A stretch of DNA of 64,000 nucleotides. Source: Psococerastis gibbosa (lineage: Eukaryota; Arthropoda; Insecta; Psocodea; Psocidae). The notes beneath the pieces were generated by a model. That model saw only the letters and a list, made by a program, of their open reading frames with translations, did not search any database and was not told the DNA's origin. Location of the stretch: the NCBI GenBank assembly GCA_963971405.1, contig OZ020485.1, positions 43,645,469 to 43,709,468 of the forward strand, given 5' to 3'. This document shows, in pieces, positions 35,335 through 46,845 of this stretch. How positions within the stretch are numbered: position 1 is the stretch's first letter; each line of letters starts with the position of its first letter. A program made the position numbers and the translations under genes.

Positions 35335-38300
35335 ATGGTTAAGCTTACAAGAAATTATTTGATTAAAAATGCAGACAATTTAAAGCTCATGCACATTCGT
35401 AATAGAAATGAATCCGAAGATGACTATTTGGCTAAAGTAACCCACATGAAGCTAAATGACAAATATTTGGAAAAAATTGTAAGTTGTTAATTTTATTATT
35501 ACAAAAAAAAATTAGTGCCCAGCCTGTCTATTTATTGCAATTTGCAAGGCCCGAGCCCCGTCGAGCTGGGAAACCAGGGGGGCAGCAAGCATGATGTATC
35601 CAGGATTTATTTCGGGGGTGGTCTTGATTTCCCATTTATTATAATAGCTGTTCTACTGTATATTGCGCAAGAAATAGTAGACCAAGTTATTATTGTATGG
35701 CTACTTCCTCAATCTAGGCCGACCAAAAGGGTGAGATCCTATCAACGCCGAGCATTGGACACTATATAGCATCAAGGGCATCACCTGAGCTGGAAGCCCT
35801 GTACTAAGAAGTAAGAAAGGGTGAGATGAATTGTCACTGGGGGGCAACTGGCCAGCCAACGCACATTTCGTAAAAATCACTTTTTTGGTTCCTGGGTGGT
35901 AAATCCACAGAAATCTCCAAATCAAAGATTTCGACCTTCACAAAGCTTTACTACGCATAAACAGGAAAGCAATAAAATTATTGTATTGGCGAGGATGGCC
36001 GTAGCCAGAGGGGTCTGCCCCCTCCCCCCGAAAATATGTCTGGATACGGCCTTGTTGGCGAGCGTTGCAATAATCAGTTTTAGTTTATAGGCTAGTCTAT
36101 ATTATCTACTATAATTGCTAAATTATTTTCCACCCGTCCTTCTTTTCCGAAAGGCAGTCATTCAGATGTAGGCCTATAGCCTTCTTCATTTACATAAAGT
36201 TATTAAAAATTAGTGAGCAAAACATGTGCAACTCGATAATATTAACACAGTATATGCCGAGCTTCGAACTCAACAAAACGAGTTTGGACGGATGCAGTTA
36301 GCCTACTAATTGGCTTAGCTACAATAGTTAGTTAATTATCTCACTTCACGAATAAACATTTATGCGGTAAATCTTTTAGGAACCCATTCAAGGTTGCCAT
36401 AACGTGACAACTCTGTACTTCCAAAACAACTTGCTAGGAGTTATGGAAAATTTCAACTGTTTTCCAAATTTGACTCACTTATATCTGCAGAGGAACAAAA
36501 TTTCAAAAATAGAGAACTTGCAAGAACTGAAAAATCTGAGGAAAATCTATCTTGGGTATAATGAAATATCAGTACTGGAAGGGTTTGAGAACTTACCAAG
36601 TTTGAAAGAAATTCACATTGAGTTCCAGCATCTACCTTTAGGGGAAAGTTTATATTTCGATCCAAGAACGCTAACCCATCTGTCGGTAAGTTGTAAATTT
36701 ACACACCCTCTGCCCTACTCCCAAGTCAGCCCATTCGTGGTGGAAGGCTGCAAAATATGAAAGCAGTCATCATAGCGTTCTTTATCAATGCAAGCCACGA
36801 AGCCACCTACAGTAAAACAACGCTTCTATTGGCCCTGCAAATTGCAATGATGGCTGCACAGCAATAAAGCAGGCAAGGCAAAGACTCGAAACAGCTTATA
36901 CAACTAATGAGTAAGCCTATTATTACCATGTTCAACCAAATCAATCGAATGCACTGAAAAGTGCTGTTGCGAATCTAAGGATCTTGAAGTTGTTGCAAAT
37001 ACCTACTTAACATCTATAAGTAAATAATACAGAATCTATGTGTAAGAGTTTCTCCAGTGACTTCGTGGAAGTGGTACATTATAAATAATAAAGCATAAGG
37101 TTACCGGAATTTTATTAGTTTTTCCCCTAATTGTGGGTCATGGACAAAGATTGATTGATTGATTGATTGAATTAGCTCGTTTCCGTATACGGTCATGTAT
37201 TGAAGATGGTATAATATTTTCAGAAGCATTTAGAAGTGCTGAATGTTGCTGGAAACAGCTTAATATCGTTATACCCTTTAATGAACATGACGAATCTGCG
37301 CGAATTAATGGTAGAAGAGAATTGTGTGACGGATTTAGGTCAACTACTGATCGTTTTGTCGACCCTTCCAAATTTAGAGCGACTTAATATGACTAAAAAT
37401 CCGGTTGGTTCATTACGTGAGTTCAAGGACGCAGTAATTTTATCGGCGAAGAAACTAAGTAAGTATTTATTGAAGTTTTTGAGAATTTTCCTCATTTGTA
37501 TTTGCCAGCGAACCAAGAACATTACCAGACTAGCCATGCAGGGGGTCATTCTATCTTATGAACATGGTAAATCTATGGCACCAAGCAACCAACATTTAGA
37601 ATGAAAAGGACAAAAGCAAAGCTATGATATTTTAAAACGCCACTTTCAATACGGTACCTATTCATCGAACCCATCCAATTTTGTTGCCTAGTAGACAGTG
37701 CACACAATTATTTTCTATTAAACAGTGCAGCGTACCTAAATAAGATTTGCCTGCCTTGTGCATTTGTCAATGCATGACTTCATTAGGATCGTATATCCTC
37801 CATAATTGCCTCTATTCAGTACTAGACTTTAGATATATGTCGCATCTTATTTCTGCCCTCTTCCTCTTGCGGATCAAATCACTGATTTTCTGACTGTGCT
37901 GTTAAGCCTGTTAGATATAGGAATTTATCCATATCCATCAAGCCTATGTTTCACGCCTTCAAAAAAGAAAACTAAGCACTAAGAAATACTGCACATCGCA
38001 AATGTTCTGCATAATATAGCTTGCCAAGAGTGTGGAGACAGTTTGCTTGCCTGTAAAAGTCATTTTTGGACACATCATGTTGCCATCGGAATAGCTTGTG
38101 GAAACACGGTACTTCTTCTTGGTATCTGGCTTGTCTGAGTGAACATGTGAACAATGTGCATCCTGTTGCTATGTTCGATGGTCTCAGTAACTGTGCACAT
38201 GATACAGACCAGAGTTGAGGTCAGCTTTATGAATCGTCCCTATATGTCGTTCCCATAAGGTATTGTCCCATTGACAAGACTTTGCCTTTAGAACAAAAGC

Positions 38301-39751
38301 AAGGACCTTTTTTTTCTTTTTAGTGCCTCCATGCAGCAGGTCAATGGTCAGAACGGTCAATACTCTCTACGGCTCTGCCGGTCTCGAACTAAAAAAAAAT
38401 AAAAATAAACATCATGGTTTTAACACACACAACCATCAGATTGGTAACCATCATGCCCCGGGTAGAAAGGCCGAAAGAATACATATTTTTAATATTTTTA
38501 ATTGTCACTTTGTTAGCCTACTTGTACTACTAACCCATGAAAAAAGTGGTAATGAACATATATTGTTTGTACAGAAAATCTGGATGGGAAAGAAGTGAAC
38601 GCAAGGACTAGAGAATTTCTTGAGGGCTGGATGAGGGCCCGGAGAAGTAGAGAAAGATTTCAGGGCATAAGAGGATCTGGCGACGAAAATAGAATTCTCT
38701 ACGCTCCTTCAGAAAGAATAGTTCATTTTACGGAGTTTTTAACACCGCCAAACAAGGATAAAGAATCGTCCAATAGACATCCAGCTTGGCAACTCAGTAA
38801 GTTAAATACAGAGAATAAAACATTCCAAATATTTCTTCAATCGAATAAATATTAGTGGGTAATTAGGGCTATAGGTGGACAAATTATAAAGGAAGATAGC
38901 CATACCAAAGCACGAATGAGGTTTTAGTCACTAATATTGTATATCTACATGTCATATTATGGGAGAATAAAAAATCAATTAACTTGACACTTGGACGTAC
39001 GGGTAGCAAGAATCCACGTTTCATCTATTTCACGTCAGGTGACAAGGTCTGTACATCTATTTTGCGAGGTTATTTTGGCTAACGTGGACTTAATTATACG
39101 GAAGTAGGCGTGGGCTCTTTGGGGTCAGTGAGGATTATCCTATGATATTTGAGACGATGTCTTCCAGACGACATATGGGCTATACATTTGCAGCCACTAT
39201 CATGCTTGCCTATTAACCGCTTGTGACGGCAGAAAATGAAGGTTACTTTTAGGGTGGTTCTGTTATTGGTAATATATAATCTCGTTCAACGCGTATGAAT
39301 TAAAGGTATAATTTCTTTTGTTAATTGGGGATAATGAATTTTCTTAGTAGTTAAGACGACGCCCCGGTTAGGCGTAGATCGTGGTTTCGAATCCCGCCAA
39401 GCCCAGTTTTTTCCATATCTTCTAATTTCGGTTATAACGAGGAGGTTACCTCTTTAACCAAAGTTAATGTAATGTCAGTGTTATATATACCATATAAAAC
39501 TACAATGTATTTCTTAGTAGTACCTAGCCTCTTGACATTAGCGCACTTATAGGCCCAATTCCTAATGGAAGTGTTATCTTCCTATTGGTATTTCATACAT
39601 TAGAAGGGTAATATATGCGGTTAAGTTAGGCTATAATACAATATTATTTGACACTTTGTTTATAGGACCTAATATGAATGGCACCGGTGGATTGTACGTA
39701 CCAAGGGCGTACCGCTCGAAAATTAAAGCTTGTCAGGAAGATGTCTCATAA
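35335..39751 (+). CDS. PPP1R42: Protein phosphatase 1 regulatory subunit 42 (LRRC67)
   Basis: Five coding exons: 35335-35478, 36380-36685, 37224-37458, 38575-38796 and 39666-39751. All are in frame at GT-AG sites and give 330 residues, close to the roughly 310 of vertebrate orthologues. It begins MVKLT and carries SDS22-type leucine-rich repeats: LTHLYLQRNKISKIENLQEL, LRKIYLGYNEISVLEGFENL, and the orthologue-specific LPLGESLYFDPRTL. A later repeat runs LERLNMTKNPV, then LDGKEV closes the LRR domain. The known protein binds PP1 and is linked to centrosomes, basal bodies and testis. The C-terminal tail (GLYVPRAYRSKI) differs from the vertebrate one. Exons 1-3 are the safest; the last exon of 29 codons rests on frame and splice sites only. 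Confidence 0.92.
35860..36055. repeat. Family B fragment and C/G-rich remnant in intron
   Basis: 35862-35960 matches the family B end (gtaaaaatcacttttttggttcctgg, cacaaagcttt). 35994-36053 is a mini-foldback with 'ggccgtagccag' and 'tggatacggcc' ends. Both lie in PPP1R42 intron 1. Confidence 0.5.
39351..39510 (+). mobile_element. S2 SINE, copy b (longest)
   Basis: Begins 'ttaagacgacgccccggtta' (box A region), box B 'ggtttcgaatcccgcc', then the body and a tail 'ccatataaaactacaatgta'. It lies in PPP1R42 intron 4 and defines the family for the other copies. Confidence 0.7.
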
Positions 39752-40943
39752 CGAGCAAAATTATTGACTCATACCTAATATATCGTATAATAAACAATAA
39801 TATAATAATAATAATTTGTATTTTTCCTTCAAGTACAATACATTTAATTACATTTGGAAGGGGAGTCCAAATGACAAGTCTCGTGCTGGGCCCCCCTTTT
39901 ACAAAAGATAAAGTGAAATATAATAAATTTAAAATCTATAAATCTTTAAAACAATTAATTTAATGAAAAGACTCAGTAAAAAAAGCAAACAAGATAATAA
40001 TATAACAAACAATAATAAAATGCAAAACAAAGAGTAATAAATAGAGGTATAGTTGTTGTTGTTGTCTTGAGGTGTTTTCAGGCGTCGACTTTTCAGTCTT
40101 CACTCTGATATCAGAGGTATAGTGTAAATATTTTATATATCGCTGCTCTCAAATCATACCGACTTATCTGCAATATTAGCATTTTTCACCAGAACGATTT
40201 TAAGTTTCTGTGTTTGTATTCTATACTCTACTACATTAAATACTGGCGTACCGCCATCTAGGGGTGTTTTTCAGTCAGGACATGTAGCGCAGTGGTACGG
40301 ACTCTGACTTTCACCCGAAAGGTTGTTGGTTCGAGTCCCACACTGTCTACATTTTCTGGCCAAGCTTCGGAGAGCATGTAAAGCATGCGGTCCCGGGCCT
40401 TCCTAGTTGAGTGTAAGAGAGCTAGGCTTTATAGCCCTAACTCCGCTAGGTTGGCTTAGTAAGAGAAACAATAAAAAGTCCTGATTTATTTAGCCTATTT
40501 ATTTTTTTTGAACTTGAAGATAAGTCAGTATGATTAAATGGAATTTTAAAATACAATGTTTTTGATGCGAATATCAGAAAAAGCATTTTTTTGCAGATAA
40601 GTCGGTATAATTTGAGAGTGGCGATATTCTGTACACACTACTTGTAAACTTAAATCAGTAGACCTAAGGTCCAGTTTAGGCTAATCACTTTCCTCACGTG
40701 TTATTTTACTAGGCAGAAGGCAATACCATTTAGGTATAGGCCTACTGAAAAGGGGGGGGGGGGGGTCTGAGTCTGCAGTGGGTGCGTCGTATTAGAAGTA
40801 CCAAAAGGTAATGGTACCTACTTAGTGGTTTCAATACCTTCCAACAAATAATAACATTCCGTTTTATAAACAAATTTCATCAATGTTAAAAAGTTAAAAC
40901 ATTGAATCATATTATATTTGGCGTAGAGAAATACACTGCAAAC
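39752..40943. other. Region between PPP1R42 and the H15 gene
   Basis: Contains 39824-39960 with LINE 3' UTR-like sequence (weak), an S1 SINE (40277-40500) and a G-run (40751-40765). No gene was recognised. Confidence 0.45.
40277..40500 (+). mobile_element. S1 SINE, copy f
   Basis: Near full-length plus copy: 'gacatgtagcgcagtggtac', box B 'GGTTCGAGTCCCACAC', the body, and a TTTA-rich tail. Confidence 0.75.
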
Positions 40944-41282
40944 ATGAAAATTAAATTAGAAAGCAGCAAAAATTTGAATAAGAATTATTATCCATTAGTT
41001 ATCGCATCAGCTAAAACTTTGAATGCAGGAAAAGGTGCATCTACAGCTAAAATAACAAAATATATCGGGAACCAATACGGCATTTCATCGGGTAATACCT
41101 TAAGGAAAGAAGTACTATCTGCCCTTACTACTGCTGTGGAATGCGGTATTCTCGTAAAAGTGAATAAAAATTGTTACATGCTGATGGAGAAAAACCTCAA
41201 ATTCAAAAGGAAAACAAAATCTGATTCCAAAGTGGACAAAATGTTGAGCGACGTCAAAATCGAAAAAGTTGAAGAAGCATAG
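40944..41282 (+). CDS. Small H15 (linker-histone-like) winged-helix protein
   Basis: A single-exon frame of 112 residues from the ATG at 40944 (context AAACATGA). The frame extends upstream only through non-ATG codons. Residues about 14-77 (YYPLVIASAKTLNAGKGAST, ITKYIGNQYGIS, RKEVLSALTTAVECGILV) follow the H15/globular-domain pattern of histone H1: three helices and a beta hairpin ending in NCYML. The tail is short and lysine-rich (KNLKFKRKTKSD) then acidic, and lacks the long AKP-rich tail of true H1. It may be a variant linker histone, for example germline-specific, or another H15 protein. No intron or poly(A) evidence was seen, so a retroposed or new gene is possible. Confidence 0.6.
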   Translation: MKIKLESSKNLNKNYYPLVIASAKTLNAGKGASTAKITKYIGNQYGISSGNTLRKEVLSALTTAVECGILVKVNKNCYMLMEKNLKFKRKTKSDSKVDKMLSDVKIEKVEEA

Positions 41283-41499
41283 AATATGAGAAATCATATT
41301 TTTGGGTATCGTACAAACATAAATATTAACGATAAATTACCGAATGAAAAAGTCTATTACTTATAGATATTCTGTATAGTCCTAGTTGTGTATAGTTACA
41401 GAACAGGCGAATCCGATGAGCTAATGGGTCATGATAGATTTGAAAGTACAATATGTATATCCTTAGTCAAACTTATTAGCAACTAATCCTATAGAACAT

Positions 41500-41790
41500 T
41501 AGAAGTCTACCCATAGTGCTATTGGAAATGTCGACCGCTGATGTTCAGATTGTTCAGTTAATAACTAACAAACATTACTAATTGAATTAACTTTTACTAA
41601 CTTACTAACTATCTACTGATACAACTAACCTGATTTGAATAATAGTACTAACCAATAATCAATTATTTAACTACTGTATTTGTATTGCGATTGAATTACA
41701 TGTACTGCTTATCCATAAGCGAAACCGCACACGGGCTGATGGGCTGAAACCTTGCGGTATATGATTTTATTGTATCAATATAATGTATTG
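41500..41790 (+). mobile_element. LINE 3' UTR fragment
   Basis: Carries 'cgcacacgggctgatgggc' followed by 'ccttgcggtatatg', matching the 3' UTR of the LINE at 4522-5600 (cgcacacgggcccttgcc, gcgatatgg). No coding part. It directly abuts the minus-strand LINE that follows. Confidence 0.5.
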
Positions 41791-41825
41791 GATCAATATA
41801 ATAATTTTTTTATTTTATTATTATT

Positions 41826-43698
41826 ATTATTATTTTTTTTTTTTTTTTTGCGGTGCCTCCTTAAAGTAAGGTTCGTTGCGTCGACCTTTGAGATCTATTG
41901 CAGCCGCTTTGTCATGGAGATTCATGTCTGGAATATACCCACTTTCTTGATGAAAGAGCGGGTTTTTCCTACTGGATCTTCACGAATTGTCTTCGTTTCT
42001 GACCCTGGTATTCCCAGAATCCTGAAACGGTTTTTGGCCAGAGCTTCACATTCTAAGAGAACGTGCTCTGCTGTTTCGTCCTCCATTTCACACCATCTAC
42101 ATTCTCTACTGCCCGTGTGGACTTTGAGTTTATGCAGATGATGTCTTAGGTGGCAGTGCCCTGTGAGCAAACCAACAATATTCCTTATTTCTAATCTGCC
42201 AAGTAATAGCAAGTTTTGGGTAAGTTTTTTTGATGGTTTTATTCCAAGTCTTTTTAGACTTCGTTTTTCTGTCATATTGTGCCAGGATTCAATTTTCTTG
42301 GTCTGGATCCATCTGTCAACTATAGTGCGTACACTTCCATAGGATATACCACAGGTTGGCTCTGGTCCAACAAATATTGAGTTCGAACCTATATTTGCTA
42401 GTGCATCGGCTCGTTCATTTCCCTCTACTCCAGAGTGTCCCGGCACCCACTCCAACCTAAGTTTATTATTTTTACTTACTCTGAGTAGGAGTTGTTTACA
42501 ATCCCGTACTAACTTTGATTTAGTACAGTAAGAATCCAGAGCTTTAATAGCTGCCTGGCTATCAGAAAAAATGTGAATGGTCTTATTCTCATATTCCATT
42601 CTCAGAATTTCCCTTAAGCACTCAGCAATGGCACAGACTTCAGCCTGAAAAACCGTGCAAAATTTTCCCAGGCTTATGCTGATGGACTTAACTGGGTTCA
42701 CCCCGTTAATTCCCGCACCCGTTCCATTTGCTGTCTTAGAGCCATCAGTAAACCATACCAGTGTGCCAGCCTCCTGGCTCAGCGTACCCTCCGTCCAGCT
42801 TTCTCGAGTTAAGATTCTGGATTCGAAGGGCCTCCTAAAGTCATATTCAGGCAACATCTGATCAGATGGCATACTAATGCCTTCTTCAGTAATTGAGTTT
42901 TTTATAGCACAGTGTCCTCTGAGGGAATTTTCCCAGAGTCCTCCTTGCTCCAATCTGTACGCACTCATTCTGGCCTGCCCCATAATAAATAAATTTAATG
43001 ATGGGAGATCCAGAAGGGTATCTAGGGCGTCAGTGGGAGTGGTAGACATTGCACCTGTTATTCCTATGCAAGCCAACCTCTGCACACTATTTAGTGTTAA
43101 TTTCGCTGTGGTTTGATTTGCCTTCTGCCACCAAACTACAGCGGCATATGAGATTATAGGCCTTATGACAGCCGTATATAGCCAGTAAGTCATTCTAGGC
43201 CTTATCCCCCAAGTTTTCCCAATCGCTCTCCTGCATGCAAACATGCAGTTTTTCGCTTGGATTACTCTAGACTTTAGATGGGCATTCCAAGTAAGAGTCC
43301 GGTCTAAAGTGACCCCCCAAATACTTGACTTCCTTCGCCCATTTGAGTTGTTCTCCAAATAGTATTGGAGGTTCCCTATCACTCACCCTTTGTTGGCGAG
43401 TGAATGGAATAATGTGAGTTTTGGCAGGATTAACTCTAAGGGATTCTTCCAGACACCAATTCTCTACTATTTTAATAGCTCTTTGCATTAGTTCCATCAC
43501 AGTAGCGATGAATTTACCCACCACCACTATGACAAAGTCATCCGCAAAGGCTTGTGTGTACAGTCCCTCCCCATTCAGAATTACCAAAAGTCTATCGGCC
43601 ACCAGATTCCACAGTAGAGGTGAGAGAACACCCCCCTGAGCACATCCTTTGGTCGCCAACACTACCTTCTCGGTATCAAACAACGAGGCCTGTAGTTC
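41826..43698 (-). pseudogene. Non-LTR retrotransposon, RT plus RNase H, 5' truncated
   Basis: Two overlapping minus frames: 43683-43267 holds the RT core (AQGGVLSPLLWNLV and catalytic AFADDFVIV), and 43382-41922 holds the RT C-terminus followed by RNase H (WFTDGSKT, AEVCAIAECL, IFSDSQAAI, WVPGHSGVEGNERAD) and a C-terminal zinc-knuckle-like tail (CRWCEMEDETAEHVLLECE). A frameshift near 43310 separates them. The domain order fits the jockey/R1/I-type LINEs. The 5' end stops near 43698, so endonuclease and most of the fingers are lost. A T-run at 41826-41849 is the minus-strand poly(A) tail. Confidence 0.9.
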
Positions 43699-43790
43699 TC
43701 TAAATATAATAATAATAATAATCAGTTATCAGATAGATTACAGTCTATTAGCCCAGATTCTTTTGTGCAACACCGATAAATTAACATGTG

Positions 43791-43870
43791 GTCCAGCGGT
43801 TAAAACGACGCCCTGGTTAGACGAAGATCATGGGTACGAATCCCGCCAAGTCCAGTTTTTCCATATAACA
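43791..43870 (+). mobile_element. S2 SINE head fragment
   Basis: Has 'gtccagcggttaaaacgacg' (box A region) and 'gggtacgaatcccgccaag' (box B). The body is cut off where the family B copy begins. Confidence 0.6.
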
Positions 43871-43880
43871 TAATTTTGTT

Positions 43881-44742
43881 GCTTTCCAAGTTATACGTAG
43901 TATAAGGAAAGCTTTGTAACGGTCGAAATTTTCGATTCCGAGATTTCAACGGATTTATATGTTTTAAGGTCCCAGGAACCCAAAAAAGTGGTTTTCACGA
44001 AATGTCTGTCTGTGCGTCGATTTCCGGGCAAACTACTCGGTCGATTTTGATGAAATTCGGCATGTAGGTTCACAAAAATCATACCTCGGGACCATTTTTT
44101 TTTATGTTGGGCTAACTCAATTTGGGGGGGTTTTATTTAAAAAACTTTTTTTAAAAAACGTCTAAAAAAATTATTTCCCAAAAACGGCTCCAACGATTTC
44201 TTTTAAATTCACATATATTGTAGTTGTTGTTAATGTTGATAAAATGCGGGGGGTCGCTTGCCCCTTGATAGTTTGCTTCTGGGGGAAAAAAATAAAAATG
44301 ACTAAATTTTAATGAAAAATGACTAAAAAATAATTTTTCTGCGACACCTATCTATTGATGATTTCTACCTTCAGGTATGTTTTAGGTGTTAAATTGAGTA
44401 ACGAAACCGGACAGGTTGCTTTCCCAAAAAAGTATTTGGTTTTGTACTGGTTTTGTACAAAAAAATGTTTTTGAAAAAATGATAGTAAATTCACGCTCAA
44501 ATGCATTGCGTGCCCTGCCAGTATTGCTGTGTGGTAATGTGTTGGTCTGACCTATCTAGAATTTACCTCACCACCAGTGACGAGTGACGTCAGGTGGACA
44601 CCCCCCCCCCCCCCCCCCCCCCGAGATATCGGAAATTTAACCATAGGAAAATTATTTACCATGAAATTACTCATTTTCTCTATCTACTAATTTTGATAAA
44701 TTGGAAAGCATGTTCGAGTTCGAGTAAACTCGGACCGGTTCT
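43881..44742 (+). repeat. Family B interspersed repeat, copy B3
   Basis: Starts GCTTTCCAAGTTAT and ends at 'gataaattggaaagcatg' followed by 'cgagtaaactcggaccggttc', the same boundary as B2 and B4 in the other orientation. There is a long C-run at 44600-44622. It has several short frames without recognised domains. Confidence 0.75.
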
Positions 44743-46845
44743 TTGGATTGCAGAAGACCAAAATTAGGCGCATTGCGAGTAAAAACTCCGATATTTTAAT
44801 AAATTTTTCAGTTTTATAATACCGGTACACTAGTTTGGGTATTTGTAACTTTGAAACTAGTGAAATTATAAATGGTAGAAATTCTACATTGGTTGAGAAG
44901 AAAATATATATAAGTTCACTTACAGCAGGGTTCATCCAGGGTATATTGTTTTTGTTACCGGTTTTGACTTTACATGCAATTTTGTAGGAGGATCTCTGGT
45001 GATTATACCTTTACATTAAAGTAAATTCGTGTCGGGGTGGTACTACCCGTGGTACAGGAGTTTTCAGGTTGCATCAACAGCCTCCTGTTTAACCTATCGA
45101 CAGTCAGGGAAGACTGCCGGGACCGCCGGCTTTACATGCCCTCCGAAGCATGGTAGTCAGAAGATAAATAATTGTACCACTAGAAAAATTTTGGCATTCG
45201 GGTGGGACTCGAACCAGTCACCTTCTGGATGATAGTCCGAGTCGTTACCTCTACGCCATTCTGACTACTTATTTACTTTTACTTTTACCTTTACATTTGA
45301 AAATTCTGAGATACCGCATACCCCTAAAAAAAACTCATTACCAGGGAGCCTAAAAGATTTCGGTTTATAGCGAAAGATAGTTAGGTATTTTGACCCCAAT
45401 TTTGATATCACGCTTTTTACCGAATTTCTAAATTCCAGTGTACGTGACACGTGTAGGCCTACGTTTTTCGGCTACCCTGTGCCAGTTGCTGTTTATGGTA
45501 CTATCCTCAGATTATGCGGAATTACTGATATATGTCTGTTAATCAACTGAACTTTAGCAAGTGAAGGTGATCGTCGTTTAAAGAATCCTCTGACAAAATT
45601 TACATAATATCAATTTATCTTATATGCTCTTTTATGGAACAGGACAGACTACAGTTTCCACTTACTTAGATCTTACAGGCTTTTGAAATGTTCACGGGCA
45701 TGGTTTTCAAAGAGCACACCAACCCAGTCTTCTATGGAATGAATGCCATATAGTCAGGACCAATAGAAGATGAAAGAGGTAGCCTGCTCTATAGGCTATA
45801 GCCTACAGCAAATTAATGCAGGAAGAGGAGGAACGGTTTGTGGATGTTACCACCAGCTATTTACAGTACAGCACATGTGGAACGCTCGTCCGTGAAATTT
45901 ATTATATTAAGCGCCGTGTCGTCCTGTAGAACGTCGATTGTTACTGCAATGAGTCGTCGTCGGCATTATCCAGAGCCCTCCAGCTGGACACAGAGCAAAA
46001 ACATTGCACCACATAGCCAACACACACATATGTCCGGCTTATGAATGAAGAAGTACTCGCTATAAGGCTAGTCACATTTATCGGTAATTCATGGTACAAG
46101 CATTTGCAAATAGGCTTGTCTTGTATGCATTTGAGTTATCATTTTTTTAAATATTGGCAGCTATCTTTTCCGTCTAAATGACTGATTTATCTAGAAAGTA
46201 ACGTATTTTAGCGCGGACCTAACCACAATAATTATTTGCAACTTGCTCATTTTGATACTAGAACAATGCCTTATTAGCCTATAATTATGTGGATTTAGGG
46301 CACTCACCAGCTGGATGCCTACAGTACTAACACTGCCGAGAATAATTTTTTAGAAAAACCTTCTTAGAGAAACCTCCTGGCAACTTCATCCATATTAGTT
46401 ATTTGTCTATGAACTTCATCCCACGTTGAAACCAATTTCATTTCTTTACTTACTGCAGGAATATTGGGGTTAGGGTTCTAAGCAACATGTACCATCACCA
46501 TGTGTAAAGTAATTAAATAAATAAATAATTAAATAAAGCAAACTGAAATGAAAAGTGAAAACAAACAAGTAAGCATCCGAAACCTACAGCCTTGAACCTA
46601 GTAATCCACAGAGAAACGTCATCAAATCGGCAAATCTCACTGTCTTGATTGGTTTGCCACTGTTGGACAAATTACCTGATTGGTTGGACGCAAACGTTTC
46701 TTATACGACGTTGTCACTAGTTAGTAGTTATAGTTGTTTGTTCTCTTCTGCTATCAATACAAAAATTCATAAACAAACTACAAAATTATTACTACAAAGG
46801 AGCAACAAATTGTATAAAATTGAGTTTGAACAAATATTTTAATTC
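44743..46845. other. Upstream of mRpL54, no recognised gene
   Basis: Includes a diverged S1 SINE (45108-45270, minus). Otherwise it is AT-rich sequence with short frames that carry no familiar motif. Confidence 0.45.
45108..45270 (-). mobile_element. S1 SINE, diverged copy g
   Basis: Shares 'gggaccgccggctttacatg' and 'ccctccgaagcatgg' with S1, and keeps 'gggtgggactcgaaccagtc' (box B on minus), but the middle is rearranged with an extra block 'agaagataaataattgtacc'. It may be a subfamily. Confidence 0.5.

Noticed and set aside
41752-42141. Plus-strand frame over the LINE
   Set aside because: It is antisense to the clear RNase H frame and spans the T-run and 3' flank.
45838-46044. Open frame as a coding gene
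   Set aside because: No domain, no splice or homology support, and the amino-acid make-up looks random.
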